Source: an uncultured Bacteroidota bacterium (GTDB lineage: Bacteria > Bacteroidota > Bacteroidia > Chitinophagales > Chitinophagaceae). From it: 5,540 bases of DNA. Positions 1 to 5,540 of the stretch are shown here, piece after piece. The notes under the pieces were generated by a model. That model did not search any database and had not been told where the DNA came from. It saw only the letters and a list, made by a program, of their open reading frames with translations. The stretch's first letter is position 1; each line of letters begins with the position of its first letter. The stretch is taken from assembly GCA_903825095.1 (NCBI GenBank), contig CAIJZF010000154.1:1-5540 (forward strand). The letters are read 5' to 3'. Made by a program: the position numbers and the translations under genes.

Positions 1-1
1 A

Positions 2-751
2 GCGGGTAATTGGGAGCATACTAATATTTTATGGACTTTAGATGCTATGGAGCTAGGCATGCAAGATGGTTTTGAAAAAGCAAGACAAACACTTTTGCAA
101 GCAAGAGCAAAAAAAATAAGACCAGCGCTTGATTATAAAATAATTTTAGCTTGGAATAATTTAATGATTATAGGACTTTGTAAAGCTTATGAAGCATTGG
201 GCAACACCTCTTATAAGCAAAAGGCTATCGATACCATGAGTTGGATAGAGCAAAATATGTTGAATGAAAAAGAAAATTATTTTTATCATACGCATACTAA
301 GGGGGTGAATAAATCTTTTGCATTTTTAGATGACTATGCAAGTTTGATTCAAGCATATATTCATTTGCAAGAAATTACAGGTGAAACTATTTATGTAGAA
401 AAAGCAAAAAGATGGATGGACTATGTGCAATCGCATTTTCTTTCAGAAGACAAACTTTTTTATTATTACACCGCAGACTATCAAAAAGATATTATTGTTA
501 GAAAAAAAGAAACTTATGACGGGGCACAGCCAAGCGGCAATGCAATGATTTGCTCGAGTTTGTATTATTTAGGCACTCTATTTGAAAACGACCAGTGGAC
601 CAGTCAGGCAGATCAAATGATAAGGTCAATGCGTAAGCTTATACTACAATATCCATCTGCCTATAGCTATTGGGCGCAAAGTTTTTCAGTCATGACGGAA
701 GGGTACCTGTCTTTGGTAGCGGTGGGGTCCGACAGTGAGAACCAATATTGA
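2..751 (+). CDS. YyaL/SPATA20-type protein (DUF255 thioredoxin-like family), C-terminal part, 5' truncated and frameshifted at its 3' end
   Basis: The frame is open from the first full codon at position 2, so the ATG at 47 is internal and the true start lies outside the window. About 249 residues are visible. They match the alpha/alpha-barrel (six-hairpin glycosidase-like) half of the YyaL/SPATA20 family: GNWEHTNILW at the window edge, then RPALDYKIILAWNNLMI (family form close to RPxxDDKxLxxWNGLM), FAFLDDYASLIQAYIHL, and ETYDGAQPSGNAMICSSL (family DGAxPSGNS). The N-terminal thioredoxin-fold domain would lie upstream. The molecular role of the family is poorly defined; the family name reflects fold only. 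Here DDK reads DYK and WNG reads WNN, which is mild divergence. After the late family motif LVAVGSDSE the frame runs into TGA at 749-751, while the remaining family tail is encoded in another frame (see next entry). It shares strand with the gldKLMN genes but is 145 bases or more away and has no known tie to them. Confidence 0.85.
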   Translation, partial: AGNWEHTNILWTLDAMELGMQDGFEKARQTLLQARAKKIRPALDYKIILAWNNLMIIGLCKAYEALGNTSYKQKAIDTMSWIEQNMLNEKENYFYHTHTKGVNKSFAFLDDYASLIQAYIHLQEITGETIYVEKAKRWMDYVQSHFLSEDKLFYYYTADYQKDIIVRKKETYDGAQPSGNAMICSSLYYLGTLFENDQWTSQADQMIRSMRKLILQYPSAYSYWAQSFSVMTEGYLSLVAVGSDSENQY

Positions 752-926
752 AAGCTTAGTTTCTAGGTTTTTACCCCATAAAATGCTTGTTTTCATACCT
801 AGAAATTTCTCTACGATACCTATGAGTTTATCTAAGCAAAGTTATGGTAATCAGTTCTTTATATGTAAAAATAAAACATGCTATCCACCTGTATCTAGTC
901 TTAGCGAATTTTTAGCAAAAGTCTAA
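747..926 (+). pseudogene. Displaced C-terminal tail of the YyaL/SPATA20-type gene, one base out of frame with the upstream part
   Basis: This stretch encodes about 59 residues beginning IESLVSRFLPHKMLVF and ending with ICKNKTCYPPVSSLSEFL before TAA at 924-926. The ending resembles the usual C-terminus of YyaL/SPATA20 proteins, in which a CxxxxC-type segment is followed by a PPV/QPPV-like motif and a short helix. It carries on the protein where the upstream frame stops after VGSDSENQ. Dropping one base at about 740-749 (or restoring two missing ones) would join the parts into one reading frame. A GTG at 735 could act as a start, but a separate small protein is much less likely than a broken end of the same gene. 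No homopolymer lies at the junction, so a slippage-type read error is not the obvious cause. I cannot tell a real mutation from an assembly error. Confidence 0.75.
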
Positions 927-1071
927 CAACTAATGTTTTAAATTGCATTTCCTATTTAAGCAGTGAGAATCAATGCTTTCTGCCTAAAAAAGTCCTATTT
1001 TTTTTGTTTAAAATGAAATTTATTTGAAAAAAATTCGTTCTAAAGGAGATAAGAACCGGTAAAACTAAAAT

Positions 1072-2340
1072 ATGATTACAAGATTGAAGAAACTGCCCTT
1101 TAAATTACCCTTGGTAATAGCTGTTATTATACTAGGTTCTATTAGTATTTTATCTTTTAGAGATCCTAAGTTTCGTTCCGATCCTTACATGGTGCAGATA
1201 CCTGGAGGCTCCTTTCATATGGGACCAAGTGATGAGCAGGTGGACATGTCCATGGTGAATAGAAAAAAATTAGTTTCTATTCAAGGTTTTTGGATGGACC
1301 GTACAGAAGTAACCAATCAGCAGTATCGCAAATTTGTAAAATATGTATCTGATTCCCTTAAATATTTAGCGGTTTATGCAGGTGGGGTGAATCAAGCAGA
1401 AGATACGGTGAAAGTAGACTGGAACAGAGCCCTTCGTATTAATACTAGCAGTAAGGCTGTGATAGAAAAATTAAATGAATTATTATTAAGTCCTGATAAT
1501 CGTATTCAGGGTAAAATAGAAATAGACCCTACTAAATTAATCTACAGATATTCTTATGTGGATTTAAGAGCGGCTGCAAAAGCTTCAAAAGGTTTAGAAC
1601 AACCCTTGAGTAATTTTTTGGTTTCTCAAACAGAAGCAGTCTATCCCGATTCATTAGTATGGATGAGAGACTTCTCTTATTCTTATAACGAACCTTTTAC
1701 ACGTTTATACTTTTCACACCCTTCTTATAATGATTATCCAGTGGTAGGTGTTACTTGGAAGCAAGCAGTGGCTTTCTGTCATTGGAGAACAAATAATAGT
1801 AATTTTTATTTAGACAAGGGCGCGAAGAGAGACGAAAAAATTGATGGTATATACCGCTTGCCTACAGAGGCTGAGTGGGAATATGCAGCAAGAGGTAATT
1901 CTAAAACCAATGCAATGTATCCATGGGGTTCTCCTTATACAAGAACAAAAGAAGGAAGATTACTTGCGAATTTTAAACCAGGCAGAGGAGATTATTTTGG
2001 ATCAGATGCGAAGAACGATAATATTTATACAAGTAAGGTGCAATCTTTTCCAGAAAACGGCTATAAATTATATGATATGGCAGGCAATGTAGCTGAATGG
2101 ACAAGCTCTGTATATTATGAAGGTGGCTATAATTTTATGGGTGATTTCAGTCCAGACTTGCAATACAATGCAAAAGAGGAAGATCCTAATTCTATGAAAA
2201 GAAAAGTAATAAGAGGTGGTTCTTGGAAAGACATTGCTTATAATATTCAAGTAAGCACTAGAAATTATGAATACCAAGATACTGCCAAATCTTATATTGG
2301 TTTCAGATGTGTACTTTCTATGGCGCCAAGAATTAATTAA
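1072..2340 (+). CDS. gldK: GldK/PorK, T9SS periplasmic ring protein with an inactive FGE/sulfatase-modifying-factor fold
   Basis: A 422-residue protein of the formylglycine-generating-enzyme (FGE-sulfatase) fold, first of four gld genes. In T9SS, GldK/PorK forms a ring with GldN/PorN under the outer membrane, on top of the GldLM motor. Fold motifs in order: IPGGSFHMG (43-51), FWMDRTEVTNQQYRKF (73-88), a family-type insert (about 90-220), YPVVGVTWKQAVAFCHW (222-238), YRLPTEAEWEYAARG (261-275), YPWG (283-286), GYKLYDMAGNVAEW (330-343), VIRGGSW (379-385) and GFRC (410-413). By alignment of the C-terminal region by eye, the two catalytic cysteines of true FGE fall at about Asn391 and Thr396, so a structural role is expected. 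Residues 8-29 form a hydrophobic N-terminal segment after a basic stretch. Unlike the known lipoprotein GldK/PorK, there is no cysteine there; the first Cys is C236. Start choice: the in-frame TAA at 1066-1068 makes ATG 1072 the first possible start. An AAAGGAG at 1042-1048 is 23 bases away, too far for normal pairing. Length is somewhat below the F. johnsoniae and P. gingivalis proteins. Confidence 0.95.
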   Translation: MITRLKKLPFKLPLVIAVIILGSISILSFRDPKFRSDPYMVQIPGGSFHMGPSDEQVDMSMVNRKKLVSIQGFWMDRTEVTNQQYRKFVKYVSDSLKYLAVYAGGVNQAEDTVKVDWNRALRINTSSKAVIEKLNELLLSPDNRIQGKIEIDPTKLIYRYSYVDLRAAAKASKGLEQPLSNFLVSQTEAVYPDSLVWMRDFSYSYNEPFTRLYFSHPSYNDYPVVGVTWKQAVAFCHWRTNNSNFYLDKGAKRDEKIDGIYRLPTEAEWEYAARGNSKTNAMYPWGSPYTRTKEGRLLANFKPGRGDYFGSDAKNDNIYTSKVQSFPENGYKLYDMAGNVAEWTSSVYYEGGYNFMGDFSPDLQYNAKEEDPNSMKRKVIRGGSWKDIAYNIQVSTRNYEYQDTAKSYIGFRCVLSMAPRIN

Positions 2341-2342
2341 TC

Positions 2343-2357
2343 ATAATTACTAATTAT
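2343..2357. repeat. Short A/T palindrome in the gldK-gldL spacer
   Basis: ATAATTA, a central C, then TAATTAT forms a 15-base palindrome starting 2 bases after the gldK stop codon. The arms are pure A/T, so the structure is weak and chance occurrence in a spacer of this composition is quite possible. No function is claimed. Confidence 0.25.
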
Positions 2358-2407
2358 AATCATCGTTCGAATTAAATAGTATCATATAAAATTTATAAAT
2401 TTTTCAA

Positions 2408-3091
2408 ATGTCAAATTCCATTTCTCCTAAAACCAATAAGATTGTAAACGTAGTATTCTCTTTGGGAGCTGCGGTAGTTATTATAGCTACATTGGCAAAA
2501 ATCTTACATCTAGCATGGGCCGATTATGCTTTAATAGTTGGTTTTATCACAGAAGCTGTGATTTTTACCATTTATGCATTCTTGCCTCCGCCAGAAGTAG
2601 GAGACTCAACACATGCGCCGCAAGCAGGTGCAGTGGATTCAGTGATGGCGCATTTGGAAGCGGCTAAATTAGATGGCGCTGCTTTTGAAAAATTAAGTAA
2701 TAGTTTTCAGCGTTTAAATGACACTGCTATGTATTTGGGTGATTTAGCAGATATGTCAAAAGCGAGTAAAGATTTTACACATAATACCAAGGATGCAGCT
2801 ATTGCATTAGGTTCTATCAAAGATGCAGCAGGTAGCGTTTCGAATAATTTAGGAAGTTTTGCATTGGCTACAGATGGTGTTAAAAACTTAAACGAACAAT
2901 TCGCCATGATGAGTAAGAGTATGGAAGCCATGAATACCTATTATGCTAAGTTAGCAGAAGCTTCTAATGCTATGTCAAGTTCTGCGCAAGATGCGATTAG
3001 AGCAAAAGAACAAATTGCATTACTAGCCGATAACCTTACTCAATTAAACAAAGTGTATGGCAATATGATTATTGCAATGCAAGGACGTTAA
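2408..3091 (+). CDS. gldL: GldL/PorL, inner-membrane motor subunit of the T9SS
   Basis: A 227-residue protein with two membrane helices followed by a long cytoplasmic helical domain, the GldL plan. Helix 1 spans about 12-33 and ends in AKILHL. Helix 2 spans about 39-59 and contains GFITEAVIFTIYAF, followed by PPPE (60-63). The pattern KILH, then a short turn, then TEAxIFxIxAF matches GldL. Glu49 within helix 2 corresponds to the membrane glutamate known in Flavobacterium to be needed for proton-driven motor function; Lys31 and His34 at the end of helix 1 are also family positions. From about 75 to 227 the chain is Ala/Ser/Asp-rich amphipathic helix, ending with the family-like LTQLNKVYGNMIIAM (211-225). 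Family knowledge: a GldL pentamer surrounds the two GldM transmembrane helices and powers secretion and gliding. It lies 67 bases after gldK and 40 before gldM, consistent with one transcript. No Shine-Dalgarno is visible; the start is set by the N-terminus usual for the family. Confidence 0.95.
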   Translation: MSNSISPKTNKIVNVVFSLGAAVVIIATLAKILHLAWADYALIVGFITEAVIFTIYAFLPPPEVGDSTHAPQAGAVDSVMAHLEAAKLDGAAFEKLSNSFQRLNDTAMYLGDLADMSKASKDFTHNTKDAAIALGSIKDAAGSVSNNLGSFALATDGVKNLNEQFAMMSKSMEAMNTYYAKLAEASNAMSSSAQDAIRAKEQIALLADNLTQLNKVYGNMIIAMQGR

Positions 3092-3131
3092 TTTAATTAT
3101 TCAAATTTTCATTTTTTAAAATCTAGTATAC

Positions 3132-4679
3132 ATGTCATTACCTAAGGAGCCAAGGCAGAAGATGATTAACATTATGTATATAGTGTTAACTGCGTTGTTG
3201 GCATTAAATGTATCTAGTGAAATTCTGAATGCATTTAAAACAATTGAGCAAAGTTTAAACAGTGCTAGTACTATTATAGAAAGAAAGAATGCGGATATCT
3301 ATAAATCTTTGAAGGCAAAAATGTCGGATCCAAAATCGGCAGAAAAAGCAGCTATTTGGGCACCTAAAGCAGAAAAAGCACATGCCTTTGCTGACGCTAT
3401 GTATACTTATGTTGAATCATTGAAACATGAGTTAAAAGTAGAATCGGGTTTAAAAACAAAGGACGGTAAAGAAGAATACAAGGAAGATGATTTAGATGCT
3501 ACTTCAAGATTATTTTTAAACAGTAAAGCGGGAGAATCAAAAGGGAAAGACTTATACAATAAATTAGTTCAGTTTAAAGCCGATTTATCTGCTATTGATC
3601 CTGCTATTGCTAAAGAAGTGATTCCTAATTTACCATTAGACTTGTCTATACCAGCTACTTCAAGTATTGCAGGTAAAGATGACTGGGCCTATGCTTATTT
3701 CCACATGACACCTAGTGTAGCCGCCATTACTATTTTAACTAAGTTTCAAAACGATATTCGTAATAGTGAAGCACAAGTAGCTGAGTATTGCCATAAAGAA
3801 ATAGGAGAAGTAGAATTAATCTATGATCAGTTCAATGCTTTTGCTGCTTCTAATTCTCAATACTTAATGCAAGGAGAAGAATTAGTGATTACTGCAGGTG
3901 TGGGCGCTTTTAGTAGTGCAGCCAAGCCTTCTATTTCTATTGATGGTGTAAACTTATCTATCACTGCAGATGGTTCTGCTATCTATAAATCAACAGCAGG
4001 TGCTCCAGGCATCAATTCAAAAAGAGTTAGAATTTCTTTTTTAAAGCCTAATGGAGAAACGGCTATCGTAGAAAAAGATGTAAGGTTTACAGTAGGTACA
4101 CCCGCAGGTTTGGTGGTATCAACAGATAAAACTAGAGTATTTTATAAAGGTTTGGATAATCCATTAAGTGTAACAGGTGGAGGTGGCGCTGAAAAAATAA
4201 ATGTTACAGTAGAAGGAACAGGTGCAACAGTGAGTAAAGCAGGCGCTGGTCAATACATTGTAAAGTGTACCCAACTTGGCAATGTAATGGTGAATGTGAA
4301 TGATGGTAAACTATCTCAAAAAATTAATATTCCTGTGAAGCGTGTACCGGATCCTATTGCGATAATTGGTGGTAGCGCAGGAGGTAATATGACGGCTAAT
4401 AAATTCAGAGTACAACAAGGGGTGATTGCCGATTTAAGAGACTTTGTATTTGAGGGTATTAAATTCAATGTAGTTTCCTTTATTGTCATTGCCACTGGAA
4501 AAGGTTTTGATGAACCAGAAGTGGCTGAAGTAAATGGAGCAGCTTTTGCAAACGGGGCAAAGGATTTAGTAAGAAGATGTCAACCAGGAACAACCGTTAC
4601 TATTGGTGAAATTAAAGTAACAGAGCCAGGAGGTGGCACTAGAAAATTAGATCAAACCATTACTTTTATATTACAGTAA
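3132..4679 (+). CDS. gldM: GldM/PorM, T9SS motor shaft spanning inner membrane and periplasm
   Basis: A 515-residue protein with the GldM signature N-terminus: SLPKEPRQKMINIMYIVLTA at 2-21, then LLALNVSSEILNAF at 22-35. The short cytoplasmic lead has PRQKM (7-11), including Arg8, at the position of the basic residue thought to pair with the GldL glutamate. One transmembrane helix covers about 11-28. The rest is periplasmic. Helical D1 covers about 35-225 and ends in the conserved WAYAYFHMTPSVAAITILT (185-203) and NDIRNSEAQV. D2 is about 226-320. D3 is about 322-403, opening with TPAGLVVSTDKTRVFYKG and DNPLSV. D4 is about 404-515, opening with the family-typical VPDPIAIIGGSAGG (405-418). Length and domain order match full-length GldM. 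Family knowledge: a GldM dimer sits in the GldL pentamer and transmits motion or energy to the GldK/GldN ring. Three cysteines (C220, C379, C483) are present; I assign them no role. The gene is intact. Confidence 0.97.
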   Translation: MSLPKEPRQKMINIMYIVLTALLALNVSSEILNAFKTIEQSLNSASTIIERKNADIYKSLKAKMSDPKSAEKAAIWAPKAEKAHAFADAMYTYVESLKHELKVESGLKTKDGKEEYKEDDLDATSRLFLNSKAGESKGKDLYNKLVQFKADLSAIDPAIAKEVIPNLPLDLSIPATSSIAGKDDWAYAYFHMTPSVAAITILTKFQNDIRNSEAQVAEYCHKEIGEVELIYDQFNAFAASNSQYLMQGEELVITAGVGAFSSAAKPSISIDGVNLSITADGSAIYKSTAGAPGINSKRVRISFLKPNGETAIVEKDVRFTVGTPAGLVVSTDKTRVFYKGLDNPLSVTGGGGAEKINVTVEGTGATVSKAGAGQYIVKCTQLGNVMVNVNDGKLSQKINIPVKRVPDPIAIIGGSAGGNMTANKFRVQQGVIADLRDFVFEGIKFNVVSFIVIATGKGFDEPEVAEVNGAAFANGAKDLVRRCQPGTTVTIGEIKVTEPGGGTRKLDQTITFILQ

Positions 4680-4689
4680 GATTCAATCA

Positions 4690-4713
4690 TTTTTGAAAAA
4701 AACTTTTCAAAAA
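4690..4713. repeat. Perfect 10-bp inverted repeat in the gldM-gldN spacer
   Basis: TTTTTGAAAA (4690-4699) is followed by AAAC and then TTTTCAAAAA (4704-4713), its exact reverse complement. As RNA this could form a 10-bp stem with a 4-base loop, but with only one G-C pair it would be weak. It begins 10 bases after the gldM stop and ends 41 bases before the gldN start. No T-run follows the stem, so it is not a standard intrinsic terminator. It could be a processing site, an attenuator that lowers gldN relative to gldM, a protein-binding site, or chance in very A/T-rich DNA. Confidence 0.45.
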
Positions 4714-4754
4714 CTTTGATAAAACTTAATTGAAAAAGTAGAAAATAATAAGAC

Positions 4755-5540
4755 ATGAAAAAATTAATATACAATACTTTGTTTTTAGTGCTTGCGCTAA
4801 CCATTGTAAATAGTGCTCAAGCGCAGTTTAATTACAAGAAAAAAGCAGGTCCTGCAAAGGATACTATTGCCACTAAACCTGTGGAAGCGGCAGTGGCAGC
4901 GCCAGTTGTTTCAACGGTGGCTATAGATACCAATATCAAATCAACTAAAACTGTTGATACTACCATGGTGGGTGGTTTTAATGCAAATAATAGAAGAAGC
5001 TTAAGGCCAAATTATGGTTTCTCTTCTGAGAATAATTCAAGAAAAGCTGTTCAGCAAAGAACGCCGATGGCTTATGAAAATTTAAGAGAAGAGGATGCCT
5101 TATTCAGTGAGTTTGTTTGGGAAGAAATTGATGGTAGAGAAAAAATTAACCGTCCTTTTATATACCAAGCCTATGATGATGATGGTGATCAGCGTTTTTT
5201 CGCTCTTTTATTAAGAGCTATTGAAAAAGACGGGGTAGTGCCTTTTTCTGCTGAAGGAGGAGATGATCGATTTACCAAACCATTAGGTGTGGAAGAAGTG
5301 AATGCCATGTTAAAAGGAAGTTTAGATACGCAGTTGGTACAAAATATTAATAATCCCAATGTATTTGATACCAGTGTTATATACAATACCAAACTAGCAC
5401 CTAACCCCGATTCTATTTATACATTCAGATTAAAAGAGCAATTAATTTTTGATAATAGAACCAGTAGAATGTATTGTAGAATTATTGGTATTGCACCGGT
5501 GGCAAATATTGTGATTAATAATAAACCTTTTATGCGTACT
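4755..5540 (+). CDS. gldN: GldN/PorN, T9SS periplasmic ring protein, 3' truncated by the window edge
   Basis: The frame opens at ATG 4755 and stays open to the last base, giving 262 residues without a stop. A Sec signal peptide is clear: MKK, a hydrophobic core (about 4-18), then NSAQA with likely cleavage before Gln24. A linker of about 31-100 follows that is rich in Ala, Val and Thr, then Asn and Arg. The GldN domain starts at about 106: YENLREEDALFSEFVWEEID (107-126), GREKINRPFIY (127-137), ALLLRAIEKDGVVPF (150-164), and RLKEQLIFDNRTSRM (225-239) followed by YCRIIGIAPVA (240-250). The LREEDxxxxxxVWxEIDxREKxNxPF and FDNRTSRMxxRIIGIAPV motifs are characteristic. The C-terminal part of the domain lies beyond the window. 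Family knowledge: GldN binds GldK to make the periplasmic ring. It is the last gene seen of the cluster, 75 bases after gldM. ATG 4755 is preferred because it gives the signal peptide. Confidence 0.95.
   Translation, partial: MKKLIYNTLFLVLALTIVNSAQAQFNYKKKAGPAKDTIATKPVEAAVAAPVVSTVAIDTNIKSTKTVDTTMVGGFNANNRRSLRPNYGFSSENNSRKAVQQRTPMAYENLREEDALFSEFVWEEIDGREKINRPFIYQAYDDDGDQRFFALLLRAIEKDGVVPFSAEGGDDRFTKPLGVEEVNAMLKGSLDTQLVQNINNPNVFDTSVIYNTKLAPNPDSIYTFRLKEQLIFDNRTSRMYCRIIGIAPVANIVINNKPFMRT

Noticed and set aside
735..926. Independent 63-residue gene starting at GTG 735.
   Set aside because: Its sequence continues the interrupted upstream protein and carries that family's C-terminal motif, so it is better read as a displaced tail.
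955..1005. Possible terminator between the YyaL-type gene and gldK: TTTAAGCAG (955-963) and CTGCCTAAA (980-988) can pair with one mismatch, and a run of eight T is at 998-1005.
   Set aside because: The loop is 16 bases, the stem has an A-C mismatch, and the T-run starts 9 bases after the stem, so it does not meet the shape of an intrinsic terminator.
1003..1026. Bacteroidota-type promoter for gldK: TTTG at 1003-1006 and TTTATTTG at 1019-1026.
   Set aside because: The second element misses the A of TAnnTTTG and the gap between elements is 12 bases, well short of the usual roughly 19. In this A/T-rich spacer such matches are expected by chance.
1841..2277. Open frames inside gldK: 1841-2092 on + and 2068-2277 on -.
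   Set aside because: They overlap conserved FGE-fold coding sequence in other frames and their translations show no recognisable features.
2707..2931. Minus-strand open frame inside gldL.
   Set aside because: Antisense shadow of the GldL helical region, with no recognisable product.
4785..5060. Low-complexity Ala/Val/Thr and Asn/Arg-rich stretch after the GldN signal peptide, considered as a transfer or repeat signal.
   Set aside because: A variable linker between signal peptide and the conserved domain is plausible for a periplasmic protein, and no repeat unit or change in base composition is evident.
5189..5392. Minus-strand open frame near the window end.
   Set aside because: Lies opposite well-supported gldN coding sequence that includes conserved family motifs.
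1..5540. Search for a new system such as a defence island, mobile element, CRISPR array or RNA gene.
   Set aside because: All long coding regions are explained by one YyaL-type gene and gldKLMN, and the spacers are short. No direct repeats, integrase, transposase or structured RNA were seen by eye.

Overview
The window reads as chromosomal DNA from a gliding or type IX secretion (T9SS) bacterium of the phylum Bacteroidota. The evidence is a complete gldK, gldL and gldM followed by a 3'-truncated gldN, all on the + strand. AT-rich spacers and starts without a well-placed Shine-Dalgarno sequence fit that phylum. Placement below phylum, for instance Chitinophagales, would be a guess.

Layout: positions 2-751 hold the 3' part of a YyaL/SPATA20-type protein gene (DUF255 thioredoxin-like family), cut by the window edge. 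Its reading frame ends at a TGA at 749-751, but the expected C-terminal tail of the family continues in another frame up to the stop at 924-926. The gene as given is therefore frameshifted. A 145-base AT-rich spacer follows with no confident promoter or terminator. Then come gldK (1072-2340), gldL (2408-3091), gldM (3132-4679) and gldN (4755 to the window end), separated by spacers of 67, 40 and 75 bases. Each spacer is almost pure A/T, and the last contains a perfect 10-bp inverted repeat.

How the genes work together (family knowledge): GldL and GldM form the inner-membrane motor of the T9SS, which uses proton motive force. GldM reaches across the periplasm to a ring made of GldK and GldN under the outer membrane. 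This machine exports proteins with T9SS C-terminal signals and, in gliders, drives surface adhesins. The YyaL-family gene has no known link to this system and is probably just a neighbour.

I see no new system here. The core content is a well-known T9SS operon. The points worth a second look are the frameshift in the first gene, a GldK without a lipobox cysteine, and the hairpin in front of gldN. I found no tRNA, rRNA, CRISPR array, insertion sequence or transfer boundary.
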